18,875 nucleotides of DNA, from contig DAOVAK010000009.1 in NCBI GenBank assembly GCA_030671095.1, forward strand, positions 1 to 18,875, written 5' to 3'. The position numbers were made by a program, and so were the translations under genes. This stretch comes from Deltaproteobacteria bacterium. GTDB taxonomy: Bacteria > Desulfobacterota > DSM-4660 > Desulfatiglandales > HGW-15. The notes beneath the pieces were generated by a model. It was not told where the DNA came from and did not search any database. It saw only the letters and a program-made list of their open reading frames with translations. Below are positions 7,464 to 15,928 of this stretch, in pieces (position 1 is the first letter of the stretch; each line of letters opens with the position of its first letter).

Positions 7464-8321
7464 CTAAGCGTTCAACGTGCCACTTTCAATGGCATTTTTC
7501 ATGTAATCAACAGCATTGCGGAAGATATGAATGCCGTCTCCCTCCTGTGACTCAATGCTTTTTCCCTGACGCAGAAGGGCCTCTTTACGCCTCGTCCAGT
7601 CCGGATGATTGGAATAGTGATTGAAGGCCTCTGGGTGAGGCATGAGACCGAAAATGCGTCCTGTGGAATCACATATCCCAGCAATATCTCGTAGGGAACC
7701 ATTGGGATTCATGGGCCATTGTCCCTTGGCTTCATCCCCCTTTTCATTCGCATATTGCAAGACCACCTGACCATTGCTAAAAAGAAGATCAATATCCTCA
7801 TCCGATGCATAGAATTTTCCTTCGCCGTGTCTCACAGTCAATTCCATGTGGGATAGCCCGCCAGTAAAGACGCACGGAGATTCGGGATTCAGTTTCAGGT
7901 TTACCCAGGTGTTAATGAAATTGCCCGTATCATTGCCAATGAGAGCAACTCTTCTTTCTTGGTAGTTCCCTTCAAACCCAGGAAGAAGACCCAAGTTGAC
8001 GAGGACCTGGAAACCATTACATATTCCAATGATCAGTTTCCCCTGTTGGATGAATTCCTCGATCTGCCCCCCAATATTGAACTTCAATTTTGACGCCAAC
8101 AGGACGCCCGCTCCGTGATCATCGCCCCAGCTAAAGCCGCCATCAAAGACAAGGATGTGGTAATCATCGAGAACAGTCTCGGAACCGGATTTCCCTCCAT
8201 GGATCAACTCATTCACGTGCAATCTATGGGATTCAGCGCCTGCAAGTTTAAGGGAATAATCCGTCTCATAATCGCAATTCAAACCATAACCGGTGAGCAC
8301 CAGAGCTCTAACAGTCATCAT
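7464..8321 (-). CDS. purQ: Phosphoribosylformylglycinamidine synthase, glutaminase subunit PurQ
   Basis: Class I glutamine amidotransferase of 285 residues. It releases ammonia from glutamine for PurL in the fourth step of purine synthesis (FGAR to FGAM). The catalytic triad is C101 (GICNGFQ), H229 and E231 (MPHPE). It is longer than the ~230-residue Bacillus-type PurQ and closer to the glutaminase domain of the large fused enzymes. The start ATG at 8321 overlaps the purL stop as ATGA, indicating translational coupling. A run of six G lies 5 bases upstream, and an ATG at 8318 is an alternative. An open frame extends 10 codons further upstream but inside purL, and was not used. The gene is the second of the purLQ operon. 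Confidence 0.92.
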   Translation of the reverse strand: MMTVRALVLTGYGLNCDYETDYSLKLAGAESHRLHVNELIHGGKSGSETVLDDYHILVFDGGFSWGDDHGAGVLLASKLKFNIGGQIEEFIQQGKLIIGICNGFQVLVNLGLLPGFEGNYQERRVALIGNDTGNFINTWVNLKLNPESPCVFTGGLSHMELTVRHGEGKFYASDEDIDLLFSNGQVVLQYANEKGDEAKGQWPMNPNGSLRDIAGICDSTGRIFGLMPHPEAFNHYSNHPDWTRRKEALLRQGKSIESQEGDGIHIFRNAVDYMKNAIESGTLNA

Positions 8322-11311
8322 ATCAACCCCCCGAAAGGTCTGTTCCAGCAATCCTTCAAATGGGATATCTCTTCCTCTATGAGAAGGACTCCTTCCCCAT
8401 CTCTGATAAGAAGCATGGGTGATTCCGTTACAACACCTACATGACTGAATTTGAGGCCATCAAATATCTCTTCAAAGGTCCTTTGCTTATGAGGGTCAAG
8501 GGTCACCACAAACCGGCCAGATGATTCTGAAAAGAGTATTTGACTGTTCGTAAGGGCATTGCTACAGCGGACATCTCCGAGACGGATTTCAATCCCCAAT
8601 TCCCCGCCCATGGCCACCAAGGCCAAATGAACCCCCAACCCCCCTCTTGTCACGGCGTGAGCTGAAGAGATGAGTCCCTGCTGAATCGCCCTGTGCAGTG
8701 CGGTATAAAGGGGCCAAAGCTCGTTGGCATCCACTTCTGGCACATGGAGGCCCACCTCGCCCATCATCTGGTAGTACTCGCCGCCGCCAAGCTCATTTCT
8801 CGTTTCACCCAACACATAAACAAGGTCCCCGGGTATCTTGGCATCCATGGTTATACATTTGCCAACATCCTCAATAATACTCGATACAGTAAACAGAAGG
8901 GTAGGCAATCCAGACACCTTTCGCCTTTCACCGAATGGCCCCTCCAGGTTGCCATCAATATACATGCTGTCTTTTCCCGACAAGAGAGGTATGCCATAAG
9001 CGAGACAGTAGTCCCTTAATGCCCAGTTGGCGCGGACCAATTGAGCCGCCTTGTACTTTCCGTCCGGGTTTTGTGCCGGATCGTACTGGATCGTGGGCCA
9101 GCAGAAGTTGTCTACGCCTCCCAGCTGATTCGGATCGCACCCAACCGCCAGCACTCTCCTGACCGCTTCATCAATGGTTAGGGCGCTCATATGATAGGTA
9201 TCAATCTGAGATAAGTGGGGATTTAAGGCCTGGGCAACGCCAATCCCTCTCTGCAAGTCCAAAATGGGCCTGACGACCACGGCGTCACTTACCATGTCCC
9301 TTCTCTTTCCCACCAGAGGTTTGATGACGCTGCCCCCCTGGACCTCGTGATCATACTGTCTGGCAATCCAGTTTCTGCAACATATATTGGGACGAGAGAG
9401 CATTTCCTTGAGAAGAGAACCATATCTTTTGGGTTCACTTATGACAGGTTCTTTAAGCCCCCTCATCTCTGGCGGAATCCACTCTGCATCAAACGCCCAC
9501 TGGGGAAAATCTGAGGTCAAGAAATCTACCCTTACAAAAGCACAGGTTTTGCCTTTGTAATCAAGCCTGAGGTAGCCAGAATCGTTATACTCCCCGATAA
9601 CGGTGCTTTCTACAGCATGCTTCTTGGAAAGTTCCATGAAGCGATCCAGGTGTTCAGGCTTCACCGCTATGGTCATTCGTTCCTGGGATTCAGAGACCCA
9701 AATCTCCCACTGGTCCAGGCCGTCATACTTCAAAGGGACCCTGTCCAAGTCCACTCGACAGCCATTGCTGAACCGGGAGGATTCCCCCACAGAAGAGGAA
9801 AGTCCCCCTCCTCCATTATCGGTAATAAAGGATATGAGAGCCTCATCCCTCGCTTCCAATAAAAAGTCATGCATCTTTTTCTGCGTATATGGATCTCCGA
9901 TCTGGACATGGCCCGCAGGGGTGGATTCGCTGTATGTCTCCGAGGCCGCTGTAACACCGTGGATTCCGTCTTTTCCCAGCCTCCCGCCTGACATGATAAT
10001 AAGATCACCGGGCGTTGTGGTCTTTAGGTGGGATGATTCGTTGTGGACCCTGGCAGGCATGATTCCCAGAGCCGTAACAAAGACGAGACACTTGCCCAGA
10101 TAGCTTTCATCAAAGAGCACTTGACCGAAAGGCGTGGGAATGCCGCTTTTGTTGCCCCCATCCCTCACTCCCTCAATGACACCGTCCAGGAGGCGTCGTG
10201 GATGGAGGTGTGGTTTCAGGTCCTCTGCATAGTCTCGAGGACCCACACAGTATCCATATAGCCCCATGATGAGTTTTGAGCCCTTTCCCGTCCCCATGGG
10301 GTCACGATAAATACCAACGATTCCTGTAATGGCGCCGCCGTAAGCCTCCATGTTGGAAGGGCTATTGTGCGTCTCACCCGTGATCGTGTAGTAGTAATCA
10401 TCATGAAAGCGAGCGATTCCAGCATTATCCCACAGAACCGATACGACCCAATCCTTTTCTTCTTTTATCCTTAGGGTTGGGGCTTCAATACAGGTCTTAA
10501 AGGGGTTATCAACGATCTCTTTATGGCCACTGGAAAGATCATGGTATCTAAAGAGTCCTTTGAAAGTGTTGTGGTTGCAGTGATCACTGCGGGCCTGAGA
10601 GATATATTCCAGTTCCACATCAGTGGGTAATGAGAGCCCATACTTGTTCCTTTCTGCCTGGATGTCCTCTCGCAAAAAGTACCGCCGGATAACAGGGATA
10701 TCACTCTCCTGTAGGGCCAGATTACGATCCAGGGAGATACTTTTTAATTCTTCAACGCTGCCTATCGCTATGGTACTCACCTGCGGTTCATGGTCGAGGA
10801 CGACCTTGGGCACAATAAGGCCCATGCCCTCCTGGGAATCCCATTCTCCGTGAGAATAGATCCTCCACTGTTGTATGATGTCATTGGCGAGGATCTCAGA
10901 GGCGATCTTTTCCACCTGCGTCTGGAGGAGTTTCCCCTTAATCACGTAGAGCTTGGAGGTGTAAACGGCCTCGTCGGGTTTGAGTCTGAGTTTCAACAGA
11001 TCCTCAATGGCCTCCACCGCTGTGCTTCCGCCAGTGTCCCTGACGCCGGGTCGAAATCCTATCCAGATTAACCAATCAAACGCCTTTGCCATGGGTGAAA
11101 AGGATGACTCCTCCGTGACGGGGTTGGTAAATATGTGGGTCCTCAGCATCTCCAACTGAGTTTCATTCAGATCAGCATCTATAGTGAGGACACGGATCAC
11201 ACGAATATCTTCTATTTCAAGGGCAAAATAATCCTTTGCTTTGTTCTTTACGCTCGCCCCTTCCGCATCCATCAACCCGTCTCTTAGCCTTATTTCCAGC
11301 CTGGAGGCCAT
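8318..11311 (-). CDS. purL: Phosphoribosylformylglycinamidine synthase, PurS-PurL fused synthetase subunit
   Basis: Cytoplasmic purine enzyme of 997 residues converting FGAR, ATP and glutamine-derived ammonia to FGAM. Residues 1 to about 65 and about 118-160 look like two PurS-type alpha/beta units, linked by an FRPGVRDT segment. Typical bacterial PurL is ~740 residues with a separate PurS, so this is the PurS-PurL arrangement. Synthetase motifs follow: SDHC with the likely catalytic H244, the nucleotide-binding GETHNSPS (312-319), a glycine-rich DNGGGGLSS, and SGKDSMY in the second half. Unlike the ~1300-residue E. coli enzyme there is no glutaminase domain; that is the overlapping downstream purQ. 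An AAGGAG ribosome binding site sits 7 bases before the ATG. No purS gene is nearby, in line with the fusion. Confidence 0.92.
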   Translation of the reverse strand: MASRLEIRLRDGLMDAEGASVKNKAKDYFALEIEDIRVIRVLTIDADLNETQLEMLRTHIFTNPVTEESSFSPMAKAFDWLIWIGFRPGVRDTGGSTAVEAIEDLLKLRLKPDEAVYTSKLYVIKGKLLQTQVEKIASEILANDIIQQWRIYSHGEWDSQEGMGLIVPKVVLDHEPQVSTIAIGSVEELKSISLDRNLALQESDIPVIRRYFLREDIQAERNKYGLSLPTDVELEYISQARSDHCNHNTFKGLFRYHDLSSGHKEIVDNPFKTCIEAPTLRIKEEKDWVVSVLWDNAGIARFHDDYYYTITGETHNSPSNMEAYGGAITGIVGIYRDPMGTGKGSKLIMGLYGYCVGPRDYAEDLKPHLHPRRLLDGVIEGVRDGGNKSGIPTPFGQVLFDESYLGKCLVFVTALGIMPARVHNESSHLKTTTPGDLIIMSGGRLGKDGIHGVTAASETYSESTPAGHVQIGDPYTQKKMHDFLLEARDEALISFITDNGGGGLSSSVGESSRFSNGCRVDLDRVPLKYDGLDQWEIWVSESQERMTIAVKPEHLDRFMELSKKHAVESTVIGEYNDSGYLRLDYKGKTCAFVRVDFLTSDFPQWAFDAEWIPPEMRGLKEPVISEPKRYGSLLKEMLSRPNICCRNWIARQYDHEVQGGSVIKPLVGKRRDMVSDAVVVRPILDLQRGIGVAQALNPHLSQIDTYHMSALTIDEAVRRVLAVGCDPNQLGGVDNFCWPTIQYDPAQNPDGKYKAAQLVRANWALRDYCLAYGIPLLSGKDSMYIDGNLEGPFGERRKVSGLPTLLFTVSSIIEDVGKCITMDAKIPGDLVYVLGETRNELGGGEYYQMMGEVGLHVPEVDANELWPLYTALHRAIQQGLISSAHAVTRGGLGVHLALVAMGGELGIEIRLGDVRCSNALTNSQILFSESSGRFVVTLDPHKQRTFEEIFDGLKFSHVGVVTESPMLLIRDGEGVLLIEEEISHLKDCWNRPFGGLI

Positions 11312-11345
11312 CTGTGACTCCTTGTTTTTTTTCAGATTTTGAGGT

Positions 11346-11374
11346 ACTCTAGATCAATGCCCAGGACGAGTCAA
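11346..11374 (-). promoter_or_regulatory. Promoter of purLQ
   Basis: On the minus strand TTGACT (11374-11369) and TAGAGT (11351-11346) are spaced by 17 bases, a good sigma-70 type match. Transcription would start near 11339, about 28 bases before the purL ATG. The -35 box lies inside the inverted repeat CCAGGACGAG (11361-11370) / CTCGTTCTGG (11387-11396). Confidence 0.5.
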
Positions 11375-11415
11375 TATGTTAACATGCTCGTTCTGGGGTT
11401 GAAATCGTAACCCCA
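11361..11415. promoter_or_regulatory. Two adjacent inverted repeats in the purL / AAA+ ATPase divergent region
   Basis: CCAGGACGAG (11361-11370) and CTCGTTCTGG (11387-11396) are inverted copies with one mismatch. TGGGGTT (11394-11400) and AACCCCA (11409-11415) are perfect inverted copies with an 8-base loop. ATGTTAACAT (11376-11385) is a perfect palindrome inside the first. They may be operators for the divergent promoters or RNA hairpins; no T-run follows, so they are not plain terminators. Confidence 0.4.
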
Positions 11416-11511
11416 GATGTATATATTGACCAAGAGGCTTTTTGGCTGGATTCATTGAAATTTTCCAAGAATGCTAACCCGACATTTTGAAATCATGAAC
11501 GAGAGGTAACC

Positions 11512-13320
11512 ATGCAGCGTGACAGCGTGAACGAGGGGAGCAGCGGAAAGCTCCCTGATCAGAAAGAGCTGGAAAAGGAACTGAGCGAATATCTATCCAA
11601 GAAATATGGAAACCGCATTAAGATCATTTCCCCTTTCATCTTTCCAAAGGGCGAGGAGGCAGCAACAGGTGAGGGAAAACCTTCAGATAGGAAGAAAGGC
11701 GTTCCCGCATTTGATATGCTACCTGAAGAGCTGGAGGCCTATCTTGAAAGCTTCGTTGTGAAACAGGACCAGGCCAAGGCCGTTTTGGCCACAAAGATCT
11801 GCACCCATTTCAACAGGATCAACTACCTGCAGAAAAATTCTGAGAAAAAGAAGACCCTGGGCGTGGGCATGATAAAAAACAATGTGCTCATGATAGGCCC
11901 GACGGGGGTGGGCAAAACCTATATCATCAAACTTATCGCTCAAAAGTTGGGTGTTCCTTTTGTCAAAGGTGATGCCACCAAATTCAGTGAGACCGGCTAC
12001 GTGGGTGGTGATGTGGAAGATCTGGTGCGCGACCTGGTGTATGAAGCGAAGGATAATATAGACCTGGCGGAAAACGGCATCATCTACATAGATGAAATCG
12101 ACAAAATAGCTTCTGCCAGAAATATCATTGGCCACGATGTGTCCCGTACAGGGGTCCAGAGGGCCCTGCTGAAGCCGATGGAAGAGACCGAGGTGGACCT
12201 AAAGGTTCCCCATGATCCGGTCTCCCAAATACAGGCCATCGAGCATTACAGGAGAACGGGCAAAAAAGAGAAAAAGATGGTCAATACAAGGAATATCCTG
12301 TTTATCATGAGTGGAGCCTTTGGCGAGTTGGCTGAAATCATCAAAAAGCGACTTCAACGCCAGGGATTAGGCTTTGAAGCGGATGTGCGGCCAGCTGAGG
12401 TGCCATGGGAGATCCTGAAGGATGTGGCGGCGCAGGACTTGATTGAATTTGGATTCGAGTCTGAATTCGTAGGCCGATTGCCCATCGTTGTTGTCTTTGA
12501 CGAACTGACCAAAGATGACCTGGTGGAGATTCTGAAAAATCCCAATAACCCCATCATCCTAAGCAAGAGACAGGATTTCAGGGCCTACGGGATTGACATA
12601 AAATTTGAGGATGAGGCGTTGGCCAAGATAGCTGAAATGGCCGTTCAAGAGAAAACCGGAGCCCGGGGGTTGGTGAGTGCCATGGAAAAGGTCCTTATTC
12701 CCTTTGAGAAGAACCTTCCCTCCACAGATATCAAGGAACTTCTGGTGACCCCTGAGCTGGCCGGTGACCCTGAAGAGGCGCTTTCATCTCTAAAAAAGAA
12801 TCCAGATGATTCGAAAAGACTGGAGAGGTTCGAAAGGGCAGTCCGGCAAGAGAAGGAGAATATAAAGGCGTTTATTGCCAGTAAGGTCAGCGATTTTCGT
12901 CAAACATCTGGCTTGGAGCTCTACGAGAAGAGGGTTGGGCTGATAGCAGAACTCTATTTAAGGACGATCTGTGATATAAATACCGCCTTCGATGACTTCG
13001 TGCAGATGTACAAGCAAATCAAAATGGAAGAAGACAGCCTATTTGACCAACTCGAGACAAACGTCACTTTTGATGATAGCGCTGTTGATGAGATAATCCG
13101 GCAAGCCATTGAGTCCGGGGAAGAACCCAGGTCTTTGGCGCTGAGGCTGGTGAAAAAGCTTGAGTACGGCCTCAAACTTGTTAAGGATCGAGCGGGCATT
13201 GAGGATTTTGTCATCAGTGGAGAGGCTGTAACTGATATGGAAAAGTATATCAACGGGCTTGTTAAGAAGTTCTACCAGCAAGAATATGATCTCCATCATC
13301 CGGAGAGCAAGGAGAGTTAA
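11512..13320 (+). CDS. ClpX-like AAA+ unfoldase/ATPase with extra C-terminal domain
   Basis: AAA+ ATPase of 602 residues. It has Walker A GPTGVGKT (129-136), Walker B IIYIDEID (190-197) with catalytic E195, a ClpX-type pore loop GYVG (162-165), EFVGRLP (319-324) where ClpX has EFIGRLP, and sensor-2 R385 in GARGL. These point to ClpX rather than HslU. Residues 285-288 (GLGF) fall where ClpX carries its IGF loop for docking on ClpP, so a partner peptidase is possible. The zinc-binding domain of ClpX is absent, replaced by about 70 residues with low similarity to anything I recognise. After the normal small domain (about 361-417) comes a helical stretch and then 516-573, which resembles that small domain again. 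GAGAGG precedes the ATG by 6 bases. No clpP is nearby. Substrates unknown. Confidence 0.85.
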   Translation: MQRDSVNEGSSGKLPDQKELEKELSEYLSKKYGNRIKIISPFIFPKGEEAATGEGKPSDRKKGVPAFDMLPEELEAYLESFVVKQDQAKAVLATKICTHFNRINYLQKNSEKKKTLGVGMIKNNVLMIGPTGVGKTYIIKLIAQKLGVPFVKGDATKFSETGYVGGDVEDLVRDLVYEAKDNIDLAENGIIYIDEIDKIASARNIIGHDVSRTGVQRALLKPMEETEVDLKVPHDPVSQIQAIEHYRRTGKKEKKMVNTRNILFIMSGAFGELAEIIKKRLQRQGLGFEADVRPAEVPWEILKDVAAQDLIEFGFESEFVGRLPIVVVFDELTKDDLVEILKNPNNPIILSKRQDFRAYGIDIKFEDEALAKIAEMAVQEKTGARGLVSAMEKVLIPFEKNLPSTDIKELLVTPELAGDPEEALSSLKKNPDDSKRLERFERAVRQEKENIKAFIASKVSDFRQTSGLELYEKRVGLIAELYLRTICDINTAFDDFVQMYKQIKMEEDSLFDQLETNVTFDDSAVDEIIRQAIESGEEPRSLALRLVKKLEYGLKLVKDRAGIEDFVISGEAVTDMEKYINGLVKKFYQQEYDLHHPESKES

Positions 13321-13397
13321 TTAGATCCGGCCCCTCATCTCAGAAGTCTTCTCTTCTTTGAGTTCTCACCAGAACCAAAACCTGCAGGAATGAGGAA

Positions 13398-14591
13398 ATG
13401 ATAGGCATCTCCAAACTCTATTGTGGGACTGTAGAGCCCTCTGATGCGCTTCGTTATGGAAGGCGGTCGGGTGATCTGCCCTCGCATCTGCTCCAGTTCT
13501 CTGCGGATAAGAAGCCGGTGGTGGTCTGGAACATGACCCGGGCATGCAACTTAAAATGTATCCACTGCTATGCCCATGCTGTCAGTCGAAGCCGTGAAAG
13601 GGAGTTGACGACTGAGCAGGCCAAAATCATGATTGATGACCTGGCACGGTTCGGGGTCCCGGTCCTTCTTTTTTCTGGCGGTGAGCCTTTGGTGCGCCCT
13701 GATCTGGTAGAACTCGCCAGGTATGCCGTGGCCAGGGGCATGAGGGCTGTCATATCCACAAATGGAACCCTCATCACCAGAGAAAAGGCAAAGGAATTGA
13801 AGCGCGTGGGCCTTTCCTACGTGGGCGTCAGTTTAGATGGCATGGAGGCGATCAATGATCAGTTTCGCGGCAAAAAGGGTGCTTTCAGAGCCGCCATGGA
13901 AGGCATCAGGAACTGTCAAGATGCCGGGCTCAAGGTTGGGCTTCGTTTCACCATAAATCGCATGAATATGGGTGAGGTATCCCGGATTTTCGATCTCCTT
14001 GAGGCGTCAAATATACCAAGGGTCTGTTTTTACCACCTTGTCTATGCAGGGCGAGGGTCCGATTTGATCGACCAAGACCTGGATCATGCCGAGACCCGAA
14101 GCGTGGTGGATTTGATTATGGACAGGACAAAGCATCTGCATGATCGGGGCATGGCCAAGGAGGTCCTGACCGTGGATAATCATGCGGACGGGCCCTACCT
14201 CTATCTCAGGATGCTCAGGCAGAGTAATCCCCGGGCCAAAGAGGTCTTAGCGCTTCTCAAAATGAACGAGGGAAATAACTCGGGTCGGGGCATCGGTTGC
14301 ATAAGCTGGGACGGCTCTGTCCATGCGGACCAGTTCTGGCGACATTGCAGTTTTGGAAATATCCTGGAAAAACCGTTCAGCCAAATATGGACGGACCTTT
14401 CCAATCCCCTGATGGCCAAACTGAAGGACAAGAAGCGGTATGTAAAGGGACGTTGTGCTTCATGTCGGTGGCTTGATATCTGCGGCGGGAATTTCAGGGT
14501 CAGGGCAGAGGCCGCAACCGGGGACCTGTGGGCCCCAGATCCGGCCTGTTATCTAAGCGATGAGGAAATAGGGATTGATAAGAGTGCCTAA
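13398..14591 (+). CDS. ahbC: 12,18-didecarboxysiroheme deacetylase AhbC (radical SAM)
   Basis: Radical SAM enzyme of 397 residues. In the siroheme-dependent heme pathway AhbC removes the two acetate side chains of 12,18-didecarboxysiroheme, leaving methyl groups and giving Fe-coproporphyrin III. The SAM-binding [4Fe-4S] cysteines are C50, C54 and C57 (RACNLKCIHC), followed by the GGEP motif. The N-terminus MIGISKLYCGTVEPSDALRY is the characteristic AhbC start. The C-terminus has a SPASM-like cysteine-rich region (GCISWDG, RCASCRWLDICGG, and a final PACY) for a second cluster. The GAGG ribosome binding site almost abuts the ATG. The stop codon TAA lies inside the first CTAAAGTG repeat unit. 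It is clustered with hemB, ahbD and an ahbA/B gene, which supports the assignment. Confidence 0.9.
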   Translation: MIGISKLYCGTVEPSDALRYGRRSGDLPSHLLQFSADKKPVVVWNMTRACNLKCIHCYAHAVSRSRERELTTEQAKIMIDDLARFGVPVLLFSGGEPLVRPDLVELARYAVARGMRAVISTNGTLITREKAKELKRVGLSYVGVSLDGMEAINDQFRGKKGAFRAAMEGIRNCQDAGLKVGLRFTINRMNMGEVSRIFDLLEASNIPRVCFYHLVYAGRGSDLIDQDLDHAETRSVVDLIMDRTKHLHDRGMAKEVLTVDNHADGPYLYLRMLRQSNPRAKEVLALLKMNEGNNSGRGIGCISWDGSVHADQFWRHCSFGNILEKPFSQIWTDLSNPLMAKLKDKKRYVKGRCASCRWLDICGGNFRVRAEAATGDLWAPDPACYLSDEEIGIDKSA

Positions 14592-14623
14592 AGTGATCTA
14601 AAGTGTCTAAAATGCCTAAAGTT
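14586..14623. repeat. CTAAAGTG array after ahbC
   Basis: Four 8-10 base units follow one another: GCCTAAAGTG (14586-14595), ATCTAAAGTG (14596-14605), the variant TCTAAAATGC, then CTAAAGTT (14616-14623). The first provides the ahbC stop codon. They are inverted with respect to AACTTTAG (14723-14730) and CACTTTAGGC (14733-14742), with which they could form a nested stem. Confidence 0.65.
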
Positions 14624-14722
14624 GTCTGATCTGCCTCCTTTATGTATGTCCCAATACCCTGTTTTTCTTTTATTTCTCTAACACAGGCAGACAAACAAAG
14701 ATCTTAATCTCACCATTTCCTT

Positions 14723-14871
14723 AACTTTAGCGCACTTTAGGCCCGCCTGCCATAGCCATTAATACGTGACGGCATCTGGTTGCTCGGGTCTCACTGCTGG
14801 AACAAGCCGTAGTACCTTGCACAACGTGGCATCGGCGGGCAGGCACTTTAGTCATTTTAGTTCACTTCTAG
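14723..14871. repeat. CACTTTAG units bordering the ~102-base element, ahead of hemB
   Basis: AACTTTAG (14723-14730) and CACTTTAG (14733-14740) stand on the left of the ~102-base element; CACTTTAG (14844-14851), ATTTTAG and CACTTCTAG stand on its right and reach to within about 20 bases of the hemB ATG. The rest of the ahbC-hemB gap (14624-14722) holds no gene that I can support; it includes a pyrimidine-rich stretch near 14660-14680. Confidence 0.6.
14742..14843 (-). repeat. ~102-base dispersed element, copy A
   Basis: Read on the minus strand it starts CCTGCCCGCC and ends GGCAGGCGGG, and has AGCAGTGAG at offset 46-54. Copy B at 17075-17175 has the same start, the same central 9-mer at the same offset, nearly the same end and almost the same length. 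Copy A is flanked on both sides by CACTTTAG (14733-14740 and 14844-14851), like an 8-base target duplication or an insertion within a repeat array. Its GC-rich ends can pair (GCCCGCC/GGCGGGC). No coding potential is seen. Confidence 0.6.
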
Positions 14872-14888
14872 GTTGAAAGGACACTGCC

Positions 14889-15863
14889 ATGATTATACGT
14901 CCACGTCGACTGAGGAGATCGCCGGCTATACGTCAAATGGTCAGAGAGACGACCCTGTCGGTTAAAGACTTCATCACCCCCCTTTTTGTGAGACATGGCC
15001 AAAATATAAAACACCCTATTGCCTCCATGCCGGGGCAGTATCACTTTTCTGTGGATAGGATAGGGAAAGAGGTGGAGGAGATATGGTCGCTGGGCATCCC
15101 CTCCATCATCCTCTTCGGCCTGCCCGACAAAAAGGATGCTGTGGGAAGTGGATCCTACGCAGAGGATGGTGTTGTGCAACAGGCCATTTCGGCCATTAAG
15201 GAGAAGGTGCCTGAGATGGTGGTCATGACCGATGTTTGCCTTTGTGAATACACGGATCATGGCCATTGCGGGGTGATCAAAGAGGGCCAGGTGGACAATG
15301 ATGCCACCCTGGAGCTCTTGGCCCGCCAGGCCGTCAGTCATGCCAAAGCGGGTGCCGATTTCGTGGCCCCCTCTGACATGATGGACGGTCGTGTGGCCGC
15401 CATAAGAGAGGAACTGGATGCCAACGGTTTCCAGGAGATCGGCATACTTTCGTATGCAGTCAAATATGCCTCCGCCTTCTACGGCCCTTTCAGGGAGGCC
15501 GCTGAATCCGCTCCCCAATTTGGTGACCGCTCAGGGTATCAGATGGATGCGGCCAACGCCATTGAAGCGATCAAAGAGGCGGTTCTGGATATGGAAGAGG
15601 GAGCCGACATGCTCATGGTCAAGCCCGCGCTTTCCTATCTGGATATTGTCAGAAGGGTGCGCGAGGAATGTTTGCTGCCTTTGGCCGCCTACAACGTGAG
15701 TGGCGAGTACGCCATGATCAAGGCTGCAGATGAAAAGGGATGGATAGACGGCACCCGAGTGATGATGGAAGTGCTGCTCTCCATCAAGAGGGCAGGGGCC
15801 GATTTGATACTCACCTACTTTGCCAAGGAAGCCGCAGAAATCTTGAATGCATCTAAGACATGA
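14889..15863 (+). CDS. hemB: Delta-aminolevulinic acid dehydratase (porphobilinogen synthase)
   Basis: Enzyme of 324 residues, typical family length, condensing two 5-aminolevulinate molecules to porphobilinogen, the entry step for all tetrapyrroles. The two active-site lysines are K192 ([11 protein letters not shown]) and K245 ([10 protein letters not shown]), the latter forming the Schiff base. C117, C119 and C127 in [12 protein letters not shown] form the catalytic zinc site, so this is a zinc-type rather than magnesium-only enzyme. The FREAAES segment and the C-terminal YFAKEAAE are also normal. An AAAGGA ribosome binding site is 8 bases before the ATG. It sits between ahbC and ahbD, supplying the precursor for siroheme and then heme. 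The upstream gap contains CACTTTAG repeats and the ~102-base element. Confidence 0.97.
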   Translation: MIIRPRRLRRSPAIRQMVRETTLSVKDFITPLFVRHGQNIKHPIASMPGQYHFSVDRIGKEVEEIWSLGIPSIILFGLPDKKDAVGSGSYAEDGVVQQAISAIKEKVPEMVVMTDVCLCEYTDHGHCGVIKEGQVDNDATLELLARQAVSHAKAGADFVAPSDMMDGRVAAIREELDANGFQEIGILSYAVKYASAFYGPFREAAESAPQFGDRSGYQMDAANAIEAIKEAVLDMEEGADMLMVKPALSYLDIVRRVREECLLPLAAYNVSGEYAMIKAADEKGWIDGTRVMMEVLLSIKRAGADLILTYFAKEAAEILNASKT

Positions 15864-15928
15864 AGTGTGCTCTTTTCTTTGTTTCGAATTTGAGTTAGAC
15901 AGTAAGACGAAGCCGATTGGTTGAATTT

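Noticed and set aside
11512..13320. HslU
   Set aside because: The pore loop GYVG, the GLGF at the IGF-loop position and EFVGRLP align with ClpX, and no hslV is adjacent.
14868..15518. A 216-codon open frame antisense to hemB
   Set aside because: It is a shadow of hemB, which has all its catalytic residues.
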